Source: Paenibacillus sp. L3-i20 (GTDB lineage: Bacteria; Bacillota; Bacilli; Paenibacillales; Paenibacillaceae). Taken from it: 64,000 nt of DNA. The position numbers and the translations under genes were made by a program. The stretch spans positions 574,501 through 638,500 of the forward strand of contig NZ_BQME02000001.1 of NCBI RefSeq assembly GCF_022180385.2. The letters run 5' to 3'. Below, piece after piece: positions 33,659-43,534 of this stretch; positions within the stretch are counted from its first letter, which is position 1, and each line of letters opens with the position of its first letter. A model generated the notes under the pieces. The model worked only from the letters and a program-made list of their open reading frames with translations. It was not told where the DNA came from and made no database searches.

Positions 33659-34657
33659 TTATGACTGCGACTCTAATGCTTTCAATTCAGAGAGCAGCCA
33701 TTCCTTTGAGAAATGTTCACCTATAAACACCGCAACATCATTAACTTTACCCTGCGGCTCAATACGTATAAAATCAGATTCTTTATAAGCATATTGAAAT
33801 AAAAATCGACTAGTTGCTGAAGTATCTGAAAAAGAGACTATACCTTTCGCTCTATAAATATTATCAGGCAATCGCCGTAACAATTCCTCAAATGCTTTAC
33901 TGCTGACAGCTCCACTGAAATAATGGGTCACGACCATTACATGTTCATGGGAATGATGATGATGTGACAGCTCACTTGATTCTGTACCCGTTAGTTGTTC
34001 CATCTTCGTGTCTTGATAATCAGCTTCTGCCAGCCAGCTCCAATCCTTTAACTGGCAACGAACAGTTGCCGTAATTTCCGCATGTTTGTTCATTTCTCTC
34101 AACATTTGCTGTGCTTCTACAAGTTCTTCCGCCCCAAGCTTATCGCTTTTATTGAGCAGAAGCGTAGTTGCTGTCCGAATCTGATCTCGCATCAACTTAA
34201 ACGTCTTTCCTTTTCCTTTGCGACTTCTCGCAAGCAGCTCAGGCCCATCAACTACTGTAATAACTGAGTTTAAAGCAATCAATTGGTACATTGCAGCATC
34301 CGTCACACTATCTAGCGTTTCCATTGGATTTGCTGCTCCTGTAGATTCAATGATGATAACATCAGGTTTATGCAACTCCACCAATCTACCGATCTCAATA
34401 CCAAGATCCCCTCGGATAGAACAGCAAATACATCCGCTTAGCATCTCCGCCATAGGAACTTCTTTGTCTACAAGCTCACCATCCAAATTAATATCGCCAA
34501 GCTCATTCATTATGACAGCAGGTTTAAGTCCTAAACTTTTGTAATGAGACAATATTTCTGTCAAAAGAGTTGTTTTCCCGCTGCCGAGAAAACCAGACAG
34601 TAAGTGTACAGGTGTTGGTTTAGAGACCTGCTCCCCGTTATTGTGATTTATTATCAT
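33659..34657 (-). CDS. COG0523 (CobW/ZagA-type) G3E GTPase
   Basis: 332 residues from ATG 34657 (AAGGGAG 8 bases upstream); the frame runs further upstream but inside the previous gene. Walker A is GFLGSGKTTLL. The metal-binding motif GCICCS lies near residue 66, an ESTGAANPM switch follows, and the NKSD guanine motif is intact. A His-rich stretch (SHHHHSHEH, about residue 226) and the CobW C-terminal domain complete it. These GTPases deliver zinc or other metals to client enzymes. Its start overlaps the solute-binding protein gene by 20 bases, an unusual coupling. The client is unknown. Confidence 0.9.
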   Translation of the reverse strand: MIINHNNGEQVSKPTPVHLLSGFLGSGKTTLLTEILSHYKSLGLKPAVIMNELGDINLDGELVDKEVPMAEMLSGCICCSIRGDLGIEIGRLVELHKPDVIIIESTGAANPMETLDSVTDAAMYQLIALNSVITVVDGPELLARSRKGKGKTFKLMRDQIRTATTLLLNKSDKLGAEELVEAQQMLREMNKHAEITATVRCQLKDWSWLAEADYQDTKMEQLTGTESSELSHHHHSHEHVMVVTHYFSGAVSSKAFEELLRRLPDNIYRAKGIVSFSDTSATSRFLFQYAYKESDFIRIEPQGKVNDVAVFIGEHFSKEWLLSELKALESQS

Positions 34658-35993
34658 AGTTATAACTCCCTTGTGCCAACGCCTTCTTATGGGCCTCTTG
34701 AATTTTCTCTGCGATCTCCTTTGGATCTCCGCCTGCAAGCAGCTCTTGCAGTCCGTTATTAACAGCTTCTGAACTTCCAGATGTTAATACACCGTCGTAA
34801 ACAGGCGTCAATCGAACACTATTCACCAGGTCATAAACCTCCGCGAAGATCGGTGAAACTTTACTTTTATCGAGATCAATTTTATAACTTACCAACTGAT
34901 TACTTTCAAGTGTACGTCTTTGAGCTTCGGGGCCTGACATTGCATAAATCAGCTTCAGAGCAGCTTCCTTCTTAGCTCCAAGCGCATCTTTGCCAAGCGC
35001 CATGCCAGAGCCTACTACTCCAGCTAACGTATTTGGATCACCTTTACCTCCAGGTATGGTTGGAAATACGGTTGCTCCCATCTCGTTCATTACTTCTTTC
35101 GTAGTGTTGGCAGCAAGTTTCGTCACTGCCCAACCACCATCTATCATCATTGCTGCTTTGCCTTGTGCGAACATAAGCTCCATCTGTATATTATCGATCG
35201 AGTTATAGTCCTTTTGAAATGCATCCGCTTCTGCTAGTTTTTTCATATAGGTCAAAGCCTCTACAAATACTGGATCAGTGAAGCTTGCTCCATCCTGCTT
35301 CGCAGCCTTCATAAACCACTCCGTACCCGTCACACGATCTGCCAACGTGCTGAAAATACTGGATTGTGCAGGCCAAGCAGCTTTATTTCCCAATGCAATC
35401 GGAGTAATACCATTGTCATTCAACTTTTTTATAGCATGCATTAACTCATCCCATGTTTTTGGCACGCATAGATCGTTTTGCTCTAATACTTTTTTGTTAT
35501 AATACAAAATTGATGTTGGAGACAGTCCCATCGGAGCCGCGTAGGTACTCCCATTTTCGGTGAAGGCTTCTAATGAGTTCGGTAGAAATTCATCTCTCCA
35601 AATAGGATAGGCATCTATTAACTCATTAATCGGTTGAATCAATGCAGCAGAAGAAAATTCTTGCGTCATCGCACCGCTCCACATGACAAATACATCCGGC
35701 ATCTCGTCAGCTGCAGCAACTATCTTTAGTCTTGAGCGATAACCATCTGGTGGAATCGCTTGTATATTAAAGGTTATATTGCGGTTCTTTACTTGAAATT
35801 CATCAATAATTGCTCGCATCGTTTGTGCACGCAGATCATCTCCTGTAAAGTTATGCCACAACGAAATTTCTATTTTCTCGTTTGCTTTATCTATTGCTTC
35901 AGCGCCTGTAAAACCGCTTTTTTGGGAGTTGCATGCCGTAACTACGGAAATAAGTAGGGACATCAGAATTATAGCAGAAATCAGCCTTTTCAT
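34638..35993 (-). CDS. Extracellular solute-binding lipoprotein (family 1, sugar type)
   Basis: 451 residues from ATG 35993, with GGGGAGG about 9 bases upstream. A signal peptide ends in VTAC (Cys about 21). The mature part is a family 1 binding protein with IEISLWHNFTGDD, then ILYYNKKVLEQNDLCVPKTW and MFAQGKAAMMIDGGWAV, the usual signatures of carbohydrate-binding lipoproteins. No permease or ATPase genes follow; the next gene is a metal GTPase. It is encoded directly after a YesMN-type pair and may act as a ligand sensor for that pair rather than in transport. Confidence 0.88.
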   Translation of the reverse strand: MKRLISAIILMSLLISVVTACNSQKSGFTGAEAIDKANEKIEISLWHNFTGDDLRAQTMRAIIDEFQVKNRNITFNIQAIPPDGYRSRLKIVAAADEMPDVFVMWSGAMTQEFSSAALIQPINELIDAYPIWRDEFLPNSLEAFTENGSTYAAPMGLSPTSILYYNKKVLEQNDLCVPKTWDELMHAIKKLNDNGITPIALGNKAAWPAQSSIFSTLADRVTGTEWFMKAAKQDGASFTDPVFVEALTYMKKLAEADAFQKDYNSIDNIQMELMFAQGKAAMMIDGGWAVTKLAANTTKEVMNEMGATVFPTIPGGKGDPNTLAGVVGSGMALGKDALGAKKEAALKLIYAMSGPEAQRRTLESNQLVSYKIDLDKSKVSPIFAEVYDLVNSVRLTPVYDGVLTSGSSEAVNNGLQELLAGGDPKEIAEKIQEAHKKALAQGSYNYDNKSQ

Positions 35994-36131
35994 CTCATGC
36001 TTCCTCCCCTTATATGTTTTTCTATCATCCAAGTATAAATAAATGTGGAAAATATGGACAGGGTTAGAATTCGGCAACAAGGTGGGAAAATATCAGATTC
36101 ACTGCCGCTTTTAATCATTTTCAGCCAAAAG

Positions 36132-37550
36132 TTATTTGGTTTTCTCCGTTCTTATACGCTGTAAATACTGGCTATATTCCTGTCCCGTTTCTCGGTGAAA
36201 TACTTCACTGAAATGACTGGCTGATAATTGAACGTAATTTGCAACATGCTCAAGTGTAGGATTTTCGCTCAGATGCTCGTGAATATAGGTTATTGCACGA
36301 TTGATATGAGGTATATTCAACTGCTCTGAAAGTAACGGGTCCGCCTTCATCATTTCCAATAATCGTCCCAGCAATAACTCATCGGCATTTGTTGTAACAC
36401 GTTCTAATGGGATTGGATTCCATAACGATGAAAGGATATTGTTGCTGTCTAGAGGTTGAGTCGATTCGCTACCATCACTTTTCCACCCCAGCAAATTCCT
36501 AGCTGAACTCAATACAGATTGAATGTAAGACAGAAGCGAATTCGGGGTTGTTTCATTGTCTTCTTTCTGAGCCCCAATGATAGCTTCAACCCAAATACGT
36601 AAATGCGCTTCGTTTCGTTGTGCCAAAATAGCTGTTAGTTGGCGCTCTTCTTCTTGTGATATGCGAGTCTTTCCACCTTTTCTTCCTTGAATAGCTTCAT
36701 AAGTAATAGCTCGCTTCAATGGGAGTAATCCATGAAACAAATAGCAATAAGAAGCTGTATCATAGGCATGCGGCAACCCCTCTTTGGTCTCTGCTAATTG
36801 CCCAACACCTGCATAAATTTTGCACTTTAGCTTCATTTCAATCCGCGCAAACTCAACTTCCAATTGTTCTAGAGAAGAGACGTCACCGCTTTGTCTCACT
36901 ACTAACACCACTTTTTTGCCACTAATAACCGCTTCACCTTCTAAGAGCTCACTAATGACATTATGTACAGCGAACAATAGAAGTTTCTGAATACTGCTAT
37001 CTTCTCCCCATCCCGCAGCACCGATCTTTAAGACCAAATAGCTATTCGGCTCATGAAGGATAAGTTTCGGAAGCAGCACCTTTGCTTGCATCCAAGTAGA
37101 CTGGTCGAATTCTCTACCCGTTACAAGCCCCTCCATTACTTCGTCTCGCAGATGATCCCTCTTCAAAGACTCCCCGCGCATAATAATTCGTTGCCTCGCC
37201 CCGCCAACTGCCCTCATAATTTCATCAGGACGACTAGTTTTGAGCAAATAATCACTAACCCCTTCTTGTATCGCCTTCTGTGCATATTTGAATTGATCAT
37301 ACCCAGATAGAATAATCACTTCACTTTCGGGTAGCCTTTTCGTAACTTCCCTCGCCAAGTCTAGACCCGTCAGTCCCGTCATTTGGATATCAGTCACAAT
37401 TATATTCGGCTGCTCGGCATCCAAACGGGCAATCGCCTCCTCCGCTGAAGCAGCTGGCTCAAGAAGCTCATACCCATAATCAGCCCATGGTATGACTGTA
37501 CATAAGCCCGTTCGTATGATCACTTCATCATCTACAATGAGCAGCTTCAT
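36132..37550 (-). pseudogene. YesN-like AraC-type response regulator, C-terminally truncated
   Basis: 472 codons. The receiver domain is intact (phospho-Asp in NIIVTDIQMTGLTGLD, Lys in YLLKTSRPDE). After a long linker the AraC-type domain starts normally (INRAITYIHEHLSENPTLEH, then VQLSASHFSEVFHRETGQ) and stops at RIRTEKTK. The second helix-turn-helix, about 45 residues, is missing. Reading past the TAA gives LLAEND in the same frame, as expected in intact family members, and then another stop. A CAA-to-TAA change plus loss of the remaining sequence explains this. DNA binding is probably lost, though the receiver may still work. Confidence 0.8.
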
Positions 37551-39325
37551 TCGATGTCCTTACCTCCCTCGTTGTCAAACGGAATTGTGAAGGATACGGA
37601 CGTACCTTTATTGATTTCACTATCAATTTTCAGTCCAGATTCTAAGCCATAATGCAAATGTAGACGGCGGTGGACATTACGTAGCCCATAGCTTCCACGC
37701 TCTAGTCTCTCCCGATCTTTCTTCTGATCATTCGGAGCATGGAGTTCCCTCTTTATATCATTCAGCTTTGTTTCATCCATCCCAACACCCGTATCCTCTA
37801 CCGCAAAATGCATCCACTGCGACTCTAATTTTGCACTTACTTTAATTTCTCCCATCGCAGGCTGCTTCTGTATACCGTGAATTAAGGCATTTTCGATTAA
37901 TGGCTGGAGAAGCAACTTAAGCATCCTTGTTTGCAACAATTCAGGTTCAATATCCATTTGAAGCTTGAATTTTCCAGGGAAACGAATGGATTGAATATTA
38001 GCGTAATGCATAGCATGAGCCACCTCCTGATCAACAGAACAAAATTCTTCACCCTTATTCAAACTAAATCTAAGGAAATCGCTTAAGCTTCCTACCATAT
38101 CGGCTATTTTTTCATCCTTATTCATAAGTGCCATCCAGTGGATGGATGACAGGGTGTTATAAAGGAAATGAGGATTAATTTGCGCTTGCAAAGCCTGCAT
38201 ATCTGCTTCCTTCTTATAAGACTCTTCTTGCTTTACTTGATGAGTCAGATGCTCGATCCGATCACTCAGCTTATTGTAGCTCCGAACCAATTGTCCGACT
38301 TCATCCATCGTCGCAACTGGATACGTTTGCAACGGCTCATCGGGATTAGAATGTTTCATAAATTGCGTCAGCATAATAAGTGGGTTCGTCACACGCTGAA
38401 CGAAATAAAGGACAAGAACCGATACTAGCAGTACAGAGACAACAATAACAACAGCCATCAGCTTTAGTACATAGCTATTCTGATTACGATACTCCGCAAA
38501 TGGCATAATACCAGTAAGTGTCCAGCCAACATCACCAACGGAATCATACAGTAGCGTTTGTTTCTCATCGCCCTCCCCATAATTCAGCCAACCTGAACGT
38601 CCATTCAGCTGAAAACCAGGCAACATCGCTTCGATGTTATCATCTATTAACTCATTTCTCGTACTGGACAAAATAGAGCCATCCTTGTTCGAAAGCACTA
38701 CTTCCCCGCTGCCCGGCAAGTTTGCTTGTCGCAAAATTTGCGATATCGCCTTCTCATCCAAGCTAATGACAAGCGTCCCCAATTGTCTGAAACTATTCAA
38801 GCTGCGAATCGGTCTTATTAACGATATAACCTGCTTTGGGCCCGAAGCGGTATCTGTCTTATATCTCGCAGTCCAAAATTTTGTTTCCGATTGATACTGT
38901 GAAATACGCTGATCATCGTCGCCTGTAAGCCCCGTGTCAAAGATTGTTGCGTTAGAAACAGGCGGGTATTTATTGAGAGGATATATCGTTATATCCGAAA
39001 TATAACCCTTTGAGTAGACCAAATTAGAAAGAAACTCAATCATTTGCGTTTGCTTAATCGGATCAACATCCTCACTGCTTAGAAACTTTTGGATGTCTTT
39101 TTGACCAATCATAAACAATGACATATTCTCGATATCATGAACGATAAATTCCAGGTTCATACTTATTTGCCGCAAAATACTTGTGCCCGATTGCTTGGCC
39201 TTTTCTTCTGTTGTTGTAGAAGCCATGTTATATGCGAACAGTCCTAAGGCAAGTAACGGAATTAATACGGAAAAAAGCAATAAAGTCGATAGCTTCCTCT
39301 TCAAAGAGCTGCTAATCCAGCGCAT
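37547..39325 (-). CDS. YesM-like sensor histidine kinase
   Basis: 592 residues from ATG 39325 (GAGGAG 5 bases upstream). Transmembrane helices near residues 15-33 and 288-310 flank a dCache-like external domain. A HAMP domain follows (about 308-362), then the His_kinase domain with INPHFLYNTLSSIHWMAL and a C-terminal ATPase domain with the motif EDTGVGMD and GSYGLRNVHRRL. This is the YesM/LytS class, normally paired with AraC-type regulators for carbohydrate uptake. It overlaps the regulator gene by 4 bases. Its partner lacks half of its DNA-binding domain, so output is uncertain. Confidence 0.93.
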   Translation of the reverse strand: MRWISSSLKRKLSTLLLFSVLIPLLALGLFAYNMASTTTEEKAKQSGTSILRQISMNLEFIVHDIENMSLFMIGQKDIQKFLSSEDVDPIKQTQMIEFLSNLVYSKGYISDITIYPLNKYPPVSNATIFDTGLTGDDDQRISQYQSETKFWTARYKTDTASGPKQVISLIRPIRSLNSFRQLGTLVISLDEKAISQILRQANLPGSGEVVLSNKDGSILSSTRNELIDDNIEAMLPGFQLNGRSGWLNYGEGDEKQTLLYDSVGDVGWTLTGIMPFAEYRNQNSYVLKLMAVVIVVSVLLVSVLVLYFVQRVTNPLIMLTQFMKHSNPDEPLQTYPVATMDEVGQLVRSYNKLSDRIEHLTHQVKQEESYKKEADMQALQAQINPHFLYNTLSSIHWMALMNKDEKIADMVGSLSDFLRFSLNKGEEFCSVDQEVAHAMHYANIQSIRFPGKFKLQMDIEPELLQTRMLKLLLQPLIENALIHGIQKQPAMGEIKVSAKLESQWMHFAVEDTGVGMDETKLNDIKRELHAPNDQKKDRERLERGSYGLRNVHRRLHLHYGLESGLKIDSEINKGTSVSFTIPFDNEGGKDIE

Positions 39326-39506
39326 CGGCACTCCTCATTCCCTCGTAATTTCATCGTTTTATCATTACCAAGATGGCAGCTTACTATATTAATCGAATCC
39401 TATCATACTTTTTTTTAGATTAACAAATTTTTTGTTTGATTTTTCAGTCGTATAGGTGTACCATGTGGTCAAAGAAAAGGTTGATAGTGTGAAAAGGGGA
39501 CATGAA

Positions 39507-40166
39507 ATGGAATCTATCTCGCAGGAATTTTTATTTTTCTCCGAGCTTGCCAAAGGTATTACCGCACAATTCGGTGAAAATTGCGAAGTTGTTATCCATG
39601 ACTGGTCAAAGCCCTATGAAAGTACTATCGTCGCTATAGAGAATGGTCATGTTACTGGTCGCAACGTAGGGGACCCTGGAACCAACTTGGGCTTAGAAAT
39701 TATGCGCGGCACGTCAGAAGGCGACAATCGCCATAACTACGTCACCCAAACGGCAGACGGACGTATCCTTCGTTCTACTTCTATGTATGTGAAGAACAAT
39801 GAAGGAACGATAATTGGAGCGGTATGCATTAACTTTGATATTACCGATCTGATGATGGCAGAAAGAACGCTGCAATCTTTGACAGCAAGCGGCCTTCAGC
39901 CTATACGAGAATCATTCGTAAGCAATGTGAACGAGCTTCTCGATACGTTGTTGCAAGAAACGCAAGAGATTATTGGCAGACCGCCAGCACTTATGAGTAA
40001 AGAAGATAAAATAAGACTGATTCAACTGCTTGACCAGAAAGGTGCCTTCCTTATAAAGAAGTCTGGCGAGAAAATATGCAGCTATTTAGGTATATCCAAG
40101 TTTACACTATACAACTATTTAGAAGAATCAAAATCATCCGATGACTTGGGAGGTTCTAAGGAATGA
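39507..40166 (+). CDS. YheO-like PAS/HTH transcriptional regulator
   Basis: 219 residues from ATG 39507 (AAAAGGGG 7 bases upstream); the frame extends to 39456 without a site. The N-terminal PAS-like YheO domain (ELAKGITAQFGENCEVVIHD, then GTIIGAVCINFDITDL) and the C-terminal DauR-type HTH (GAFLIKKSGEKICSYLGISK, then FTLYNYLEE) are clear. Members such as DauR control D-amino-acid metabolism. The gene overlaps the next by 4 bases and heads the D-amino-acid operon, so it is probably the pathway regulator. Confidence 0.9.
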   Translation: MESISQEFLFFSELAKGITAQFGENCEVVIHDWSKPYESTIVAIENGHVTGRNVGDPGTNLGLEIMRGTSEGDNRHNYVTQTADGRILRSTSMYVKNNEGTIIGAVCINFDITDLMMAERTLQSLTASGLQPIRESFVSNVNELLDTLLQETQEIIGRPPALMSKEDKIRLIQLLDQKGAFLIKKSGEKICSYLGISKFTLYNYLEESKSSDDLGGSKE

Positions 40167-41284
40167 GCCAAAACATAAGCACAAACGTCTTATTCGAAAC
40201 ACCGTGTGTCGTTATTAATAGTGATATGGTGGACCGCAATATTAAAGGGATGGCTGAAACGATTAGTCGAATCGGAATTGAGCTTCGTCCTCATGCGAAG
40301 ACGCATAAGCTTCCTGAGATGGCGCTTCGCCAACTGAAAGCTGGAGCGACTGGCATTACAGTAGCCAAAATTGCAGAGGCAGAAGTGATGGCAGCTGGCG
40401 GAGTTAAAGATATTTTCGTAGCCTATCCCATCGTTGCTGCTAGCAAGCTTGAACGCGCTGTCAAGCTTACTGCGTCTGGCATCCGTCTAATTATAGGAGT
40501 CGATAGCCTAGATGGTGCGAAGCGTATATCCGAAGTAGCCACCCAGCATGGAGTAACACTTGAAGCTCGCCTAGAAATTGAATCTGGTCTTAATCGTACT
40601 GGCGTAGCAGCTTCATCAGCTGCGTTACTTGCGAAGGAAATTGCAGTGCTGGAAGGCGTTAATCTAACAGGCATATTCACCTATCGTGGCGCTATGCTAG
40701 GCGGTGCGCCTACGATGGATTTGCGAGCTGCTGGACATGAAGAAGGGCAAATCATGGTAGCCGTAGCCGAAGCTCTTCGTGCTGAGGGACTTGATATTAA
40801 GGATATAAGTGTAGGATCTTCACCAACAGCCCTGTATGCCGCTGAGATTGAAGGGATTACCGAAGTTCGCCCTGGTACTTATATTTATCAAGATCGGATG
40901 CAAGCTGCGTTTAATATTTGCTCCCTCGAAGAATGTGCGGGAGCAGTATGGGCAACTGTAGTTAGTCGCCCAACTCCTGAACGTATCGTTATCGATGGCG
41001 GAAGCAAAACATTTGCAACCGATGTACAGCCTGACAAAGCACCGCTTAATCTAGCAGGCTTCGGACATATCGTTGGGGATGACGAGGCTATATTCGAACG
41101 TATGAACGAAGAACATGGTGTCATTCGTGTTAGCCCAAGCAGCGAGTATAAAGTTGGTGACGTGATCGCCATTATTCCTAACCATATCTGCAGTACTGTA
41201 AACTTGCATAACTTTGTTTATCTCCAAAATTCCGATGGCGAGCTTTCTAAAGTAGCAGTAGCCGCTCGGGGACTACTAGAGTAG
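40163..41284 (+). CDS. D-threonine aldolase / D-serine dehydratase-like PLP enzyme
   Basis: 373 residues with the alanine-racemase-like N-terminal barrel and D-serine dehydratase-like C-terminal domain. The PLP lysine is K46 in RPHAKTHKLPEM. The C-terminal metal site NHICST carries the expected His and Cys. Members cleave D-3-hydroxy-amino acids such as D-threonine to glycine and aldehyde, or dehydrate D-serine. In this operon it probably degrades D-amino acids released by the downstream deacylase. Exact substrate is uncertain. Confidence 0.9.
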   Translation: MSQNISTNVLFETPCVVINSDMVDRNIKGMAETISRIGIELRPHAKTHKLPEMALRQLKAGATGITVAKIAEAEVMAAGGVKDIFVAYPIVAASKLERAVKLTASGIRLIIGVDSLDGAKRISEVATQHGVTLEARLEIESGLNRTGVAASSAALLAKEIAVLEGVNLTGIFTYRGAMLGGAPTMDLRAAGHEEGQIMVAVAEALRAEGLDIKDISVGSSPTALYAAEIEGITEVRPGTYIYQDRMQAAFNICSLEECAGAVWATVVSRPTPERIVIDGGSKTFATDVQPDKAPLNLAGFGHIVGDDEAIFERMNEEHGVIRVSPSSEYKVGDVIAIIPNHICSTVNLHNFVYLQNSDGELSKVAVAARGLLE

Positions 41285-41314
41285 GGTTGATATGAGAGAG
41301 GAGCTTAGTAAAAC

Positions 41315-42919
41315 ATGTTGGATTTAGTATTGAAAAATGGAAAAATCGTAGATGGCAGCGGCAATCCTTGGTACCTGGGAGATGTCGGTGTAAAAGACGG
41401 TGTTATCGTCTCTGTTGGACAAATCGATCAAGAAGCTCATAACGTTATTGATGTAAATCGCAAAATTATTTCACCTGGCTTCATAGATGGTCATTGTCAC
41501 TCCGATCTCATGATTATCGATCATCCCCATAGTGATATTAAGCTTCAGCAGGGTGTGACAACAGAAGTTGTAGGCAACTGCGGCTTAGCGCCTGCACCAT
41601 TCGTCCGCAGCAAAGCGGAGCTGCTGCAAACCTATGTTCAGCCTGTATTAGGCAGTACAAGCTGGGAATGGCCTTGGGAGACTGTCGGTCAGTATATGGA
41701 TTTTGTCGCCCGCTCCCAACCTTCCGAACATATCGCTACGTATGTTGCACATGGTGCTCTGCGTATTGCTGTTATGGGGTTTGAGAATCGTCCTGCTAAT
41801 TCAGCAGAGATTGCACGGATGAAAGAATTGCTAGAAGAAGGCCTTCGTGCTGGCGCCATTGGTCTATCAATTGGTCTACTCTATGCACCGGGAAGCTATA
41901 CTTCACGAGAAGAATTAGTAGAGCTGTGCAGCGTTCTACCAAAATACAATGGCTTGTTCTCTACCCATATTCGCGGAGAAGGAAACAATCTGCTGCCGTC
42001 CGTTGCTGAGGTTATTTGGATCGCAGAACGTGCCGGCATCTCCCTTCACATCAGTCATTTGAAGGCTGCTGGCAAAGCCAACTGGGGTAAAGTGCTGGAA
42101 GCGCTAGAGCTTGTCGAAAATGCACGTGCACGTGGTATGGATGTTACGGTTGATGTATATCCATACAATGCTGGTTCAACGACACTAACTACCGTTCTTC
42201 CACCATGGGTTCTAGAAGGCGGTATCGAAGCAACATTGGAAGCGTTCCGCAACCCTTCACTAAGAGCACGAATTAAGGAAGAACTCAGTCATGAACAACA
42301 GCATTGGGATAATCTCGTTTGTTCTACTGGTTGGAATAGTATCGTTATCTCTGCTGTTCAATCCGAAGCGAACAAATCACTTGAAGGCAAACATATCGCT
42401 GAAGTTGCAGAGATACGTGGTCAACATCCCGTTGATTGCATGATGGATTTGCTTCTGGAGGAGAATGGACAGATCGCAATCGTCTATTTCCATATGTCAG
42501 ATGATGATGTGAAGCAAGTTATCGCATACGAAAAATCTTTGATCGCATCAGACAGCCTGAATTGTGAAATCGGCAAGCCTCATCCACGTACGTATGGCAC
42601 TTTCCCTCGTGTATTTGCCAAATATGTTCGTGAAGATAAGGTTCTGTCGCTGGAGCAAGCTGTTCGCAAGCTCACTTCATTCCCAGTACAGCGCTTCAAG
42701 CTGGGCAAACGCGGTCTAATCGTTCCAGGTTATCTTGCTGATATTACTGTGTTCGATATGGACACGATTCAGGATACTGCTACCTTCGCAGATCCTCGTC
42801 AATTCCCTACTGGTATTTCCCATGTCGTTGTAAATGGTCAGCTTACGATGCAACATGGTGTTCATACGCATAAACGTGAAGGTTCACTCATTCGCGCACA
42901 ACATTGCTGTTCGATTTAA
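41315..42919 (+). CDS. N-acyl-D-amino-acid deacylase (D-aminoacylase)
   Basis: 534 residues of the amidohydrolase superfamily, subtype III. The metal-binding HxH lies in SPGFIDGHCHSDLMI (about residue 64). EVVGNCGLAPAP carries the ligand cysteine characteristic of D-aminoacylases. Later metal ligands are in THIRGEGN and ISHLKAAGKANWG. It removes acyl groups from N-acyl-D-amino acids to give free D-amino acids. No signal peptide, so it is cytoplasmic. It fits between the PLP enzyme and RidA in one transcript. Confidence 0.93.
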   Translation: MLDLVLKNGKIVDGSGNPWYLGDVGVKDGVIVSVGQIDQEAHNVIDVNRKIISPGFIDGHCHSDLMIIDHPHSDIKLQQGVTTEVVGNCGLAPAPFVRSKAELLQTYVQPVLGSTSWEWPWETVGQYMDFVARSQPSEHIATYVAHGALRIAVMGFENRPANSAEIARMKELLEEGLRAGAIGLSIGLLYAPGSYTSREELVELCSVLPKYNGLFSTHIRGEGNNLLPSVAEVIWIAERAGISLHISHLKAAGKANWGKVLEALELVENARARGMDVTVDVYPYNAGSTTLTTVLPPWVLEGGIEATLEAFRNPSLRARIKEELSHEQQHWDNLVCSTGWNSIVISAVQSEANKSLEGKHIAEVAEIRGQHPVDCMMDLLLEENGQIAIVYFHMSDDDVKQVIAYEKSLIASDSLNCEIGKPHPRTYGTFPRVFAKYVREDKVLSLEQAVRKLTSFPVQRFKLGKRGLIVPGYLADITVFDMDTIQDTATFADPRQFPTGISHVVVNGQLTMQHGVHTHKREGSLIRAQHCCSI

Positions 42920-42964
42920 CGGATAGCAAGCACAAATAATACAATTTAAAAGGAGCTAACTACT

Positions 42965-43429
42965 ATGTCAAAAATCGAACAACGCCTTGCTGAGCTAGGA
43001 ATTACATTGCCAGCAACTACTGAACCAAAATTTCTTTACAAGCCAGTTAACCAAACAGGCAACCTTATTTACACGTCCGGCTTCGATTGCCGTATTGATG
43101 GTGTACTTATGTATGAAGGTAAAGTTGGCTCTGACCTAACGATTGAGCAAGGTCAAGAAGCTGCTCGCCAAGTTGTTATTAACTTGCTTGCTGCTATGAA
43201 AGCTCATCTTGGCGATTTGGATCGCGTTGTAAAAATCGTTAAAATCCTTGCTTTCGTTAACAGCGCACCTGGATTTGGCGACCAACCTTACGTCATTAAC
43301 GGCGCTTCTGATCTGCTTATCGAGGTATTCGGAGAAAACGGTCGTCACGCTCGTTCAGCTATTGGAACTAGCGACTTGCCTTTCCATACGCCAGTTGAAA
43401 TTGAACTAATTGCTGAAGTTCGTGACTAA
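42965..43429 (+). CDS. RidA-family protein (YjgF/TdcF-like)
   Basis: 154 residues in the longer RidA subgroup: GNLIYTSGFDCRIDGVLMYE, GQEAARQVVINLLAAMKAHL and HARSAIGTSDLPFHTPVEIE are the conserved blocks. RidA proteins hydrolyse reactive enamine/imine intermediates made by PLP enzymes that dehydrate serine or threonine. Its place after the PLP enzyme and D-aminoacylase supports detoxification of such intermediates, and so a dehydratase activity for the first enzyme. AAAGGAG precedes the ATG and a strong terminator follows. Confidence 0.92.
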   Translation: MSKIEQRLAELGITLPATTEPKFLYKPVNQTGNLIYTSGFDCRIDGVLMYEGKVGSDLTIEQGQEAARQVVINLLAAMKAHLGDLDRVVKIVKILAFVNSAPGFGDQPYVINGASDLLIEVFGENGRHARSAIGTSDLPFHTPVEIELIAEVRD

Positions 43430-43451
43430 TCATAACACTTCTATATCATGT

Positions 43452-43484
43452 AAAATCCCCAAGCGAACATCGCTTGGGGATTTT
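43452..43484. terminator. Terminator after the D-amino-acid operon
   Basis: A perfect 14-base stem (AAAATCCCCAAGCG with CGCTTGGGGATTTT) closes a 5-base loop. It also works for the opposite strand. Confidence 0.93.
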
Positions 43485-43534
43485 CATGCTATTTCAGCTT
43501 GTGGACACGCTTAAACGCTCATTTATGCAATGAT

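Noticed and set aside
43136-43348. Minus-strand frame of 70 codons opposite RidA
   Set aside because: It is a shadow of the conserved RidA gene without a start site or family match.
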